Source: Bartonella sp. HY038
GTDB lineage: Bacteria; Pseudomonadota; Alphaproteobacteria; Rhizobiales; Rhizobiaceae
Assembly: GCF_014117425.1 (NCBI RefSeq)
Contig: NZ_CP059725.1
Coordinates: 2,830,001-2,894,000 of the forward strand
Reading direction: 5' to 3'
DNA length: 64,000 nucleotides
The position numbers and the translations under genes are program-made. Of the stretch, positions 1 through 7,799 are shown one piece after another. Numbering within the stretch: position 1 is the first letter of the stretch; every line of letters starts with the position of its first letter. The notes under the pieces are model-generated. The model saw only the letters and a list, made by a program, of their open reading frames with translations. It was not told the origin of the DNA and ran no database searches.

Positions 1-1
1 A

Positions 2-589
2 GCTGGTGCCGACATTAAAGAGATGCAGAGCCAAAGCTATATAGAAATGTATATGCAGGATTGGTTTGCCCAATGGCAAAAGTTCAGCAATCTGCGCACA
101 CCCACAATTGCGGCTGTTTCTGGCTATGCATTGGGCGGTGGCTGCGAACTTGCGATGATGTGCGACATTATTCTTGCCGATGAGACGGCTAAATTTGGTC
201 AGCCCGAAATAAAGCTAGGCATCATGCCAGGCATGGGCGCCACCCAGCGCTTAACCAAACTTATCGGTCGGACGAAAGCAATGGACATGTGCTTAACTGG
301 GCGCATGATGGGAGCAGAAGAAGCTGAACGCTGCGGATTGGTTGCACGAATTATTCCGAGCGAAAACTTACAAGAAGAAGCTTTGAAGACCGCAATTTCC
401 ATTGCCTCCATGTCGCGTCCGGTCGCGATGCTAGCCAAAGAAACGATCAAAATGGCTGAAGAACTGTCCTTGGAGCAGGGTTTACAGTTTGAACGGCGCA
501 TATTCCATTCGCTTTTTGCCCTAGAGGATCAAAAAGAAGGAATGGCTGCTTTTGTTGAGAAGCGCCAAGCGAAGTTTAATCACCGCTGA
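2..589 (+). CDS. Enoyl-CoA hydratase/isomerase (crotonase family), 5' end outside window
   Basis: The reading frame is already open at base 2 and reads AGADIKEM, the oxyanion-hole segment that lies about 60-70 residues into crotonases, so the true start is upstream of the window. Downstream are the second oxyanion strand ([11 protein letters not shown]), whose Glu matches one catalytic glutamate of the family, and the [10 protein letters not shown] segment carrying the other. The family hydrates trans-2-enoyl-CoA to 3-hydroxyacyl-CoA in beta-oxidation or a related acyl-CoA pathway in the cytoplasm. The usual GGTQRL is GATQRL here. The C-terminus ([14 protein letters not shown]) is typical and complete. 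No partner gene is visible, so the exact substrate cannot be assigned. Confidence 0.93.
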   Translation, partial: AGADIKEMQSQSYIEMYMQDWFAQWQKFSNLRTPTIAAVSGYALGGGCELAMMCDIILADETAKFGQPEIKLGIMPGMGATQRLTKLIGRTKAMDMCLTGRMMGAEEAERCGLVARIIPSENLQEEALKTAISIASMSRPVAMLAKETIKMAEELSLEQGLQFERRIFHSLFALEDQKEGMAAFVEKRQAKFNHR

Positions 590-685
590 CATAGGACCAC
601 ATAATCCCGATGCCAAGGCAATATCTATAAATTAAAATATAAAAACATTCTAATATTAACACTAAAACAATAACAAGGTAAAAAC

Positions 686-2218
686 ATGACAAATATGTGG
701 CACGATGGTTATGTCGCTGATATTGAATATACAACAGGTACATATGTCGAACAAACCCCCAGTCATATGGATATGGTATGCCAATTAAACGGTATTGAAT
801 TGCCAGTTCCTGCAGATGCAGATTATAATTATTGTGAGCTTGGCTGCGGACGCGGAGAAACATCGCTCCTAATTGCCGCAGCGAATAAGAATGCTAATGT
901 TTGGGCATTTGATTTTAACCCTGCCCATATTTTTGAAGCAAGGCGCATGGCTGAAAAAGCCAATTTAAATAATGTACATTTTGAAGAATGCTCTTTCCAG
1001 CAAATAGCCGAAGAGCCTTGTCCTGAAGGTATGCCTTTATTTGATTATATTACACTGCATGGCGTGTGGAGCTGGGTAAGCGCGCAAAACCGCCAATATA
1101 TCGTACAATTTATAAAAAAATATCTAAAGCCAGGCGGCATTGTTTATGTGTCCTATAATACCCTTCCTGCTTGGTCCGAAGTGATCCCTTTTCAAAAATT
1201 ACTGTTCCAACTGGCACTTGAAGAAACTGGACGCAGCGACCAGCGCGTATTAAAGGCAGCCCACAGAATAAAGGACCTATTACCCGAAAATCTTCGCTTT
1301 ATTCCTGAGCAATTTGTCCGCAAATTACCGGATAACGGCACATATCTTTCACACGAATATTTAAATCAAGATTGGGCCCCCGCATTCCATGTCGATGTTG
1401 CCAAGGATCTTAGTGAAGCCAAACTAAAATATGTCGGCATTTGTACCTATATCGAGAATTTTGATGAATTTGCATTTTCTTATAAACAAAGTAAGATTTT
1501 GGCGGCGACTGCCCCACAAACAGTTGAAACACTTAAAGATTATTTTATCAACCGTAAATTTCGTAAAGACCTATTTGCTCGGGGCTCCGTTGCCTTACAG
1601 CCAAAAAAAGCGCTTGAGCAATTAAAGAAATGTGTTTTACAACTTGCTGTCCCAAAAGAAAAAATCCTTTACTCTGTCGCCTCTCATGTCGGTGATTTAA
1701 GTCTTAACAAAGACTTGTTCGGCCCAATTTTTGATGCTTTGGAAAAGAAACCAATGAGCCTTGGCGAATTGGTAACACTTCCCGGAATTCCAGAACTTAA
1801 TCCTAATGCAAGACAAATTATTGGCCTTTTACTCGCGGCAAATTATGTTCACATCATCAAACCGATAAAGATGCAGAAATCACGTGAGGAGGTAAGAAAC
1901 TTCAATAAACTATACGTCAAAACCTGTCTTGAGCAGGAACGTAAATTGGGCATCCTTGCCTGCGCTGCAAGTGGCAACGGCTTTATAATGAACTTTTTTG
2001 ATCTAATTGTTTTTGATGCCCTTGCCGATGGCAGCAAGCCAACCGTCAATGATCTTGCCAAGAAAATTTGGAAAAGAGCGATTGAGCGCAGCGATTCCCT
2101 ATCTTTTGAAGGGGATATCATTCCAACTGAAGCCGATGCTGTTCGTTTGTTAAAACCCGACCTTACCAAAGTCGTTGAACAATCATTACCTATCTGGCAA
2201 AATCTTGGAATTTTATAA
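686..2218 (+). CDS. Class I SAM-dependent methyltransferase with methyltransferase-regulatory domain
   Basis: A 510-residue protein. Residues ~50-150 form a Rossmann methyltransferase: YCELGCGRGETS is motif I (SAM binding), followed by an acidic strand end (WAFDFNP) and the post-motif segment LKPGGIVYVSYNTLPAW. The middle and C-terminal parts resemble the 'methyltransferase regulatory domain' fused to such enzymes in several proteobacteria. The substrate is unknown. The start follows an AAGGTAAAAAC stretch with suitable spacing. The gene stands alone, ~100 bp after the hydratase, and is closed by a strong hairpin terminator. The length fits the two-domain family. I am sure of the methyltransferase fold but not of the substrate. 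Confidence 0.85.
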   Translation: MTNMWHDGYVADIEYTTGTYVEQTPSHMDMVCQLNGIELPVPADADYNYCELGCGRGETSLLIAAANKNANVWAFDFNPAHIFEARRMAEKANLNNVHFEECSFQQIAEEPCPEGMPLFDYITLHGVWSWVSAQNRQYIVQFIKKYLKPGGIVYVSYNTLPAWSEVIPFQKLLFQLALEETGRSDQRVLKAAHRIKDLLPENLRFIPEQFVRKLPDNGTYLSHEYLNQDWAPAFHVDVAKDLSEAKLKYVGICTYIENFDEFAFSYKQSKILAATAPQTVETLKDYFINRKFRKDLFARGSVALQPKKALEQLKKCVLQLAVPKEKILYSVASHVGDLSLNKDLFGPIFDALEKKPMSLGELVTLPGIPELNPNARQIIGLLLAANYVHIIKPIKMQKSREEVRNFNKLYVKTCLEQERKLGILACAASGNGFIMNFFDLIVFDALADGSKPTVNDLAKKIWKRAIERSDSLSFEGDIIPTEADAVRLLKPDLTKVVEQSLPIWQNLGIL

Positions 2219-2247
2219 TTTAACGCTGATTACAGCATTATGGACAT

Positions 2248-2284
2248 AAAAGGCATGGTTATTTAACAATGCCTTTTAATTTTT
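2248..2284 (+). terminator. Rho-independent terminator of the methyltransferase gene
   Basis: Nine-base perfect arms (AAAAGGCAT and ATGCCTTTT) enclose a 12-nt loop and are followed by AATTTTTA. It lies 30 bp after the stop codon. Confidence 0.75.
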
Positions 2285-2482
2285 ATGCACGTAATTTAGC
2301 CTAAATGAAAGTAAAAAATAGTCTAATTATTCGTCGCTTTTGCGGCTTTAGCAAGTGGCAAGTTAATAGTTTTTCTAAAATACCCTAGCACTATTTAGCA
2401 TTTCCATGTAAACATGGCCACTCACACATTCTTATATGTTTTAGAGCACTCGCTTTAGAACTATCAACTTACTGGATAGAAA

Positions 2483-3397
2483 ATGCCACGTGATAAAAAA
2501 TTTGAAGGTGATATGACAGCCGTTGGAACCATGCGCGAGCCACCAGTTTGCCGCGTTGCCAATATTGATCGCCTTTTTGAAGATAGGGCTTTGCGCTTTG
2601 AGCGTCTTGCTCCAACTAACCCCGTTTCAAGCTATATCCAATTCTTAACCGATTTAACCAAAGCCCAGCACGAAACAGCACAAAAATTCAAAGACGGTTT
2701 TACGTCTTTAACTGATGAAAAAAGCCAAATAAGCTTTGGCATGCCAATTATTGACCGCACAGCATTATATAGAAATCCGCTTGCCAATAAAATTACCAAA
2801 GATCTTTTTGCCCGTATCGAAAAAATAACTATGCCAGAAGCTTCAATGAAAGCTCTTGCCGCGGTAAAAAAATCAAAAATGATGCAAAAAGAAATTGCTG
2901 AAAATCTTAATGACCGCAAATTGCAAGAAGATCAATTACCAGAACATATTTTTATGTTGGCGAGCTTGCAAGTGCTTTATAGTTTGGCTGCATCACAAAT
3001 TGACGCAAGCAATATCAAACCGCTTGAACAAAACCTATGCCCTGCTTGCGGCGGCACTCATTCAGCATCGCAAATTGTCAATTGGCCAAATGCTGAAGGC
3101 ACACGCTTTTGTTCTTGCCTTTATTGCGGTACAATGTGGAATTACGTTCGCATAAAATGCACATTTTGCGGTGAAACCGGTGCTGTTGAATATGGTGAAG
3201 TTGCTGATGGGCCTGGTAGTATTTTAGTAGAAAGCTGTAGAGATTGCGGCAAATATTGCAAAATGACCGATGCGCAAAAAGATGTTAATCTAGATGTTTT
3301 TGCAGATGATATTGGGTCGCTAGCTCTTGATCTCTTGGTTAAACAAGAAGGCCGCTTTGTTCGCGGAGCTTTTAATCCATTTTTATATGGATTTTGA
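2483..3397 (+). CDS. fdhE: Formate dehydrogenase accessory protein FdhE
   Basis: A 304-residue cytoplasmic maturation factor for respiratory formate dehydrogenases. The C-terminal half carries four CxxC knuckles (CPACGG ~185, CLYCG ~212, CTFCG ~226, CRDCG ~252), the rubredoxin-like iron-binding arrangement diagnostic of FdhE. The conserved helix before them (LPEHIFMLASLQVLY) is also present. Known FdhE proteins bind the FDH catalytic subunit and are needed for active enzyme. It sits 9 bp before selA and in the same direction as selA and selB. This fits an operon tail that normally follows fdh structural genes, but none lies in this window. The start codon at 2483 has only a weak Shine-Dalgarno. 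Confidence 0.93.
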   Translation: MPRDKKFEGDMTAVGTMREPPVCRVANIDRLFEDRALRFERLAPTNPVSSYIQFLTDLTKAQHETAQKFKDGFTSLTDEKSQISFGMPIIDRTALYRNPLANKITKDLFARIEKITMPEASMKALAAVKKSKMMQKEIAENLNDRKLQEDQLPEHIFMLASLQVLYSLAASQIDASNIKPLEQNLCPACGGTHSASQIVNWPNAEGTRFCSCLYCGTMWNYVRIKCTFCGETGAVEYGEVADGPGSILVESCRDCGKYCKMTDAQKDVNLDVFADDIGSLALDLLVKQEGRFVRGAFNPFLYGF

Positions 3398-3406
3398 TAA
3401 AGGATA

Positions 3407-4801
3407 GTGGTTGTGTTTTCAAAGCTGCCTTCGGTTGATTTGTTACTTTCACACAATCTTTTGGCTGATGCATTAAAAAGCTTTGGCCATAAGGCGACAG
3501 TTGAAGCGATTAGATCAGTTATCGACAATGAACGCTCAGTGATAAAAGCTGGACGCCCAGCGCGCGATACGGCACTTCTTGCAGGACTGGTTCTTGCAAG
3601 ACTTGAAAGCGAATCCATATCGAAATTACGGCCAGTCTATAATCTTACGGGCACCATTTTGCATACCAATCTTGGCCGTGCAATTCTATCCGATGCGGCC
3701 ATTGCAGCCGCAAGTGATGCTATGCGCAATCCAGTTGCGCTTGAATATAATTTAAAAAGCGGCAGCAGAGGGGAGCGAGATGACCATCTGCGCCAATTAA
3801 TTTGCGAACTCACTGGCGCTGAAGATGCAACCCTAGTTAATAATAATGCTGCCGCTGTTTTTATTAGCCTCAACATGTTGGGGGAGTTAAAGTCAGGGCG
3901 CCGGCAAGTGATTATATCGCGCGGTGAATTGATTGAAATTGGCGGCGCTTTCCGCATGCCAGACATCATGGAAAAAGCCGGCGTTACTTTACGTGAAATA
4001 GGCACGACTAACCGCACCCATCGCGCGGATTATATTAATGCAATTAGTGAAGAAACTGCTGCAATAGCCAAAGTCCATACCTCAAATTTTGTCATTCAAG
4101 GTTTTAGCAAAAGCGTTTCAACTCAAGAAGTCGCCAATATTGCGCATGATGCGGGACTGCCGCTTTATGAAGATCTTGGCTCGGGCAATATTATTGATCT
4201 TCGACAATTTGGCTTACAGGCAGAACCATGTATCCGCGAAGTGGTCGAAGCAGGTGCTGATCTTGTTAGTTTTTCAGGCGACAAATTATTGGGGGGCCCC
4301 CAAGCTGGGTTTATTGTTGGTAAGGCTGAGCTTATTGCGCGCATTAATCGCAATCCATTAAAACGTATTTTACGCATGGATAAAATACGCATTGCGGCCC
4401 TTGAAGCTACTTTGCATTGCTACAAGAATGAAAGCCTGATGCTAAAAAATATTCCAACCTTACGCTTTTTGGCAAGAAAGCGTCAGGACATTGCTGAAAT
4501 GGCCGGATTGTTATTGCCAGACATACAAAATAGCCTTGGTGATTTCTTCAATGCCGAAATACTACCATGCGAAAGTGAGGTCGGCTCTGGTGCAAGCCCG
4601 GCACAAACCCTGCCAAGCATTGCCATTGCAATCGAGAGCACGGGAAATGAAACCTTAAGCCTTAATCAATTGGCGCAAAAATTGCGCGAACTACCTGTGC
4701 CGGTCATTGGTCGTATGAAAGCCAATCGCCTTATGCTTGATTTACGCACATTGGAAGAACCACAGGCTTTTGCCGCCAATTTTGGATTACTTGATTTATG
4801 A
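3407..4801 (+). CDS. selA: L-seryl-tRNA(Sec) selenium transferase
   Basis: PLP enzyme that converts seryl-tRNA(Sec) to selenocysteinyl-tRNA(Sec) using selenophosphate, as a cytoplasmic ring-shaped multimer. The ~463-residue protein shows the family landmarks: ILHTNLGRAILS near residue 85, VNNNAAAVFI, the Gly-rich EDLGSGN, and the PLP lysine in SFSGDKLLGGPQAG (Lys ~293). Two GTG codons can start it. GTG at 3407 is only 3 nt from the AAAGGA box at 3398-3403, while GTG at 3413 is 9 nt away and is the better initiator. The stop overlaps the selB start in ATGA at 4798-4801, so the two are translationally coupled. The gene is intact, unlike selB. Confidence 0.95.
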   Translation: MVVFSKLPSVDLLLSHNLLADALKSFGHKATVEAIRSVIDNERSVIKAGRPARDTALLAGLVLARLESESISKLRPVYNLTGTILHTNLGRAILSDAAIAAASDAMRNPVALEYNLKSGSRGERDDHLRQLICELTGAEDATLVNNNAAAVFISLNMLGELKSGRRQVIISRGELIEIGGAFRMPDIMEKAGVTLREIGTTNRTHRADYINAISEETAAIAKVHTSNFVIQGFSKSVSTQEVANIAHDAGLPLYEDLGSGNIIDLRQFGLQAEPCIREVVEAGADLVSFSGDKLLGGPQAGFIVGKAELIARINRNPLKRILRMDKIRIAALEATLHCYKNESLMLKNIPTLRFLARKRQDIAEMAGLLLPDIQNSLGDFFNAEILPCESEVGSGASPAQTLPSIAIAIESTGNETLSLNQLAQKLRELPVPVIGRMKANRLMLDLRTLEEPQAFAANFGLLDL

Positions 4802-6735
4802 TTATTGGAACCGCTGGCCATATTGATCACGGAAAAACTAGCCTTGTCAAAAAAGCTTACTGGCATTGACACTGATCGCCTCATTGAAGAAAAAAAACGC
4901 GGCATCACGATTGAGCTAGGCTTTGCCTATAAAACAGCTGAAAATGGCGAGCGTCTTGGCTTTGTAGATGTTCCAGGCCACGAAAAGCTAATTGCAACCA
5001 TGGCAACTGGCGCGGCGAGCATCGATTTTGCTTTGCTGGTAATTGCTGCAAAAGATGGCATTATGCCACAAACCCGCGAGCATCTTGATATATTATCACT
5101 TATGGGGATTACCAAAGGCGCAATTGCATTAACCCAAATTGATCTTGTTGATAGAGATCGACTCATCGCAGTTGAGCAAGAAATACAAAACTTTATACTC
5201 AAAATAGTTTTTTGCAAAATGCGCCAATATTCCCCGTCTCATCATTAACAGGACAAGGCATTAATGAGCTTTGGCAATTTTTAAGTTGTGAAGCACAAGA
5301 ATTTAAACATCGCCCAATTGCTGGGCGTTTTCGTCAAACCATTGATCGCGCCTTTAGCGTTAAGGGCGCAGGAACAGTTATTACTGGCAGCGTCTTATCG
5401 GGGCAAATCCATAAAAATGACGACATCGTTGTGGCGCCACATCATTATAAAGGGCGCATTCGCACGCTTCATGTTCAAAATGAAGAAAAGTCACAGGCGA
5501 TTAGCGGCGACCGCGCAGCATTAAATCTTGTTGGCGATATGCTTACATTAGACCGTATCAAACGTGGCGATATGGTGATTGATCCTTTTTTAGATCAACC
5601 AACCAACCGCTTTGATGTAAGGCTTCAAGTCTTAAACAATGAAAAAAAGAATTTGCAACAATGGTTTTCAGTGCGCTTTCACCATGGAGCGCGCGATATG
5701 GCTGCCCGACTTGTTTTTTTGGAAAGTGATGAAGGCACACCAAATAGCAAGCCATTAGTGCAAATAGTCAGTGAAGAACCAATTATTGCCGCCAGTTTTG
5801 ACCATTTTATTATTCGTGATACATCGGCAAGCAGAACCATTGGCGGCGGTTTTATTATTGATCCCTTTGCCCCAGCGCGCAAAAGACGCAGCCCTCAGCG
5901 CCTGGCAATTCTTGACGCTTTAGAAAATCGCAATCATGCTGAGGCTTTAACCGCCCTCCTTGCAATTGAGCCATTTTTTGTCAATTGGCAAGAATTTTGC
6001 CGCGCCCGTAATTTAACCGATAAAGAAGCCGAAGATCTTTTAACCATTGTCAAAGTTAAAAAAATTGCCACCAATGACGGCACTGTCATTTTAAGTGATA
6101 CTTATTTTGCAGCAATAAATGAAAAAGTCAGTGCTATTTTAACTGATTTTCATGCGACCGAGCCAGATTTGCAAGGCATCGGGCTAGAGCAATTGCGCCG
6201 TCAAACTGCGCCCGAGTTAAAAGCACCTTTTTTCCGTCTTTTGCTGCAAGAAGGCATTAAACAAAAACAATATCGAATTTTTGGCGCATGGGTTGGGCTT
6301 TTTGGTCATGAAGCACATTTATCCGCAGAAGATGAGGCAATTTTTCAAAAAATTTCCCCGATTTTAAACGGTGATTTGCGATTTAAACCACCGCGCACCC
6401 GTGATTTTGCCAATGATCTAACCATTGATGAAAGCCATATGCGTGCTATTTTGAAAGCATCTAGCCGCATGGGGCGCGTTTACGAAGTCGCGCAAGACTA
6501 TTTTTTTCCAAAGCCAGTGCTAGCCCAAATTATCGACATCATGCGAGATATTGCCAGCCAAAAAGAAAAAGGCATTTTCGTTGCTGCGGATTTACGTGAT
6601 CGCTTAGACAATGGTCGAAAAATAGCTATTTTATTGCTTGAATTTTTTGACCGACATGGCGTTACCATTCGCCGTGGTGACGAGCGTCGCCTTAATCCTT
6701 ATCGATTAGATCTATTTAGTGACACCAGCCTATAA
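4798..6735 (+). pseudogene. selB: Selenocysteine-specific elongation factor SelB, interrupted by two compensating single-base indels
   Basis: SelB is the GTPase that carries Sec-tRNA(Sec) to UGA codons with a SECIS element. The ATG at 4798 overlaps the selA stop and reads MIIGTAGHIDHGKTSL (G1 loop), but that frame ends at TGA 4867. The true continuation (LTGIDTDRL, KRGITIELG, DVPGHE, TQID) is in the +1 frame, needing one A fewer in the six-A run 4849-4854. At ~5213 the reading must return to the original frame (LQNAPIFPVSSLTG), as if one T were missing from the six-T run 5208-5213. The rest, with the beta-barrel domains and C-terminal winged helices, is open to 6735. Corrected length is ~645 residues, normal for SelB. 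Sequence is conserved in all three segments, so read error or a very recent mutation is likely. Confidence 0.9.
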
Positions 6736-6746
6736 AGGCTAATTAT

Positions 6747-7682
6747 TCAGCTTTTCTTTGCAAAGGCTACGCGTTTCCAGCGGGTCTTAGTCAATAGATT
6801 AATACCCAATCCCCAAAGCCCCGTCTTGCTGCGCTTTACCAACCGGCATAATTCGCGTTTAATGGTTTGTGCTTTAGTGCGTTTAACTTTCTTGGCTGTG
6901 GTGATTTGACTTCGCTCACCTTGCAACGTGCTTGGTAATTTAGCTTGTATAGCAATGGCAGGATCAAGCTGATAGGCTTTCAATTTATCGATAATGCCAT
7001 AATCAAAATTAAATAACCAATGATCAAAAGGCGCACTTACATGCTGCATTTGCACTAATAATTTTTGCGCAGCCTGTTTTGAAACAATATAGGCAGCCGC
7101 CATGATATGAGTTGATTTTAATTCCGCAAGATAAAATTCTTGCCCCTTAAAACAACCAATTTTTTGCCCCTCACCCAGCCAAACTTTTTTGCCAGATGTT
7201 TCAAGTTTGATTATATCGCAGGGCGCATTACTTAGAGCGCATTTCGATCTGACTGGATCAGATCGGCGCTCTAATCCTTTGTTTACACCGCGTTTTTTGT
7301 CCGAAAACCGCTTCACACTTTTCGGAAAACGCTCTAAATTATTTTTGCTAAAATGCTCAATAATCCATTGGTCATCTTGCAAAATATCTCGCGCGCCCTC
7401 ACCTAGCTCGACATCATCCTCAAATATAGCGCCATATTCATCATCACCGTCTGCAATAAGCTGCAACGCGCGGGCATGACTTAAAAAACAAGCAATTTCA
7501 CCCTTGGTTAAAGGCTCCGTCCATATATTATTTTTTTGTATTTCGTTTACATCATCATCATTTAAATTTTGCGCGTCAATTGCAGCAACCCGCGTCAACT
7601 CAAGCTGCAAGTCACCAAAAATTTCCTGCAAACGTTTTAAGCGCTCTGGTGTGCGATCAAGATTGATGACATAAAGCTTCAT
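6747..7682 (-). CDS. Glycosyltransferase family 25 (LPS/LOS-type), with an in-frame palindromic repeat
   Basis: The N-terminus MKLYVINLDRTPERL is the GT25 signature, with GAIFEDDVEL (~85-95, the DD metal/donor motif) and DIIKLET (~155). GT25 enzymes transfer galactose or glucose onto lipooligosaccharide core or glycan at the cytoplasmic side of the inner membrane. I chose ATG 7682 because AGGAAA lies just upstream. The frame extends to 7757 without a better site. Residues ~116-151 (FPKSVKRFSDKKRG to RRSDPVRSKCA) are encoded by the 106-bp dispersed repeat at 7232-7337 and have no place in the family. The frame survives on both sides, so the gene may still be functional. It converges on selB with only 11 bp between the stops. 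Confidence 0.85.
   Translation of the reverse strand: MKLYVINLDRTPERLKRLQEIFGDLQLELTRVAAIDAQNLNDDDVNEIQKNNIWTEPLTKGEIACFLSHARALQLIADGDDEYGAIFEDDVELGEGARDILQDDQWIIEHFSKNNLERFPKSVKRFSDKKRGVNKGLERRSDPVRSKCALSNAPCDIIKLETSGKKVWLGEGQKIGCFKGQEFYLAELKSTHIMAAAYIVSKQAAQKLLVQMQHVSAPFDHWLFNFDYGIIDKLKAYQLDPAIAIQAKLPSTLQGERSQITTAKKVKRTKAQTIKRELCRLVKRSKTGLWGLGINLLTKTRWKRVAFAKKS
7232..7337 (+). repeat. Dispersed palindromic repeat, copy 1 (106 bp), inside the GT25 gene
   Basis: Ends are the inverted 8-mers TTAGAGCG and CGCTCTAA. Inside are two palindromes: GATCTGA/TCAGATC near the left, and TCCGAAAA/TTTTCGGA near the right. It matches copies at 13354-13448 and 18243-18347 along its whole length with a few substitutions. 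Size and two-palindrome build resemble RIME or Bru-RS elements of Rhizobiales; identity with a named family is not shown. This copy has one T more in its central T run than copy 3. Confidence 0.9.
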
Positions 7683-7799
7683 AAGATTTCCTAATTTTTT
7701 TAAATCTAGTCTATTTTTTGTCTTTAGCAAACCGGCATTCAACAATTCCATTGTCAAAATGCATCACATTTCTTACTTTATAAATAATTACAACAATGG

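Noticed and set aside
2219..2482. A selC tRNA in the gap before fdhE
   Set aside because: No T-arm, long variable arm or CCA end could be found there.
4846..4870. A programmed -1 frameshift at the six-A run of selB
   Set aside because: The needed shift is +1 (or -2), the flanking codons do not form an X-XXY-YYZ heptamer in the right phase, and no stem-loop follows.
7189..7479. A rightward 96-codon frame across the repeat in the GT25 gene
   Set aside because: It is antisense to the glycosyltransferase and owes its length to the repeat and Ser-rich reverse codons.
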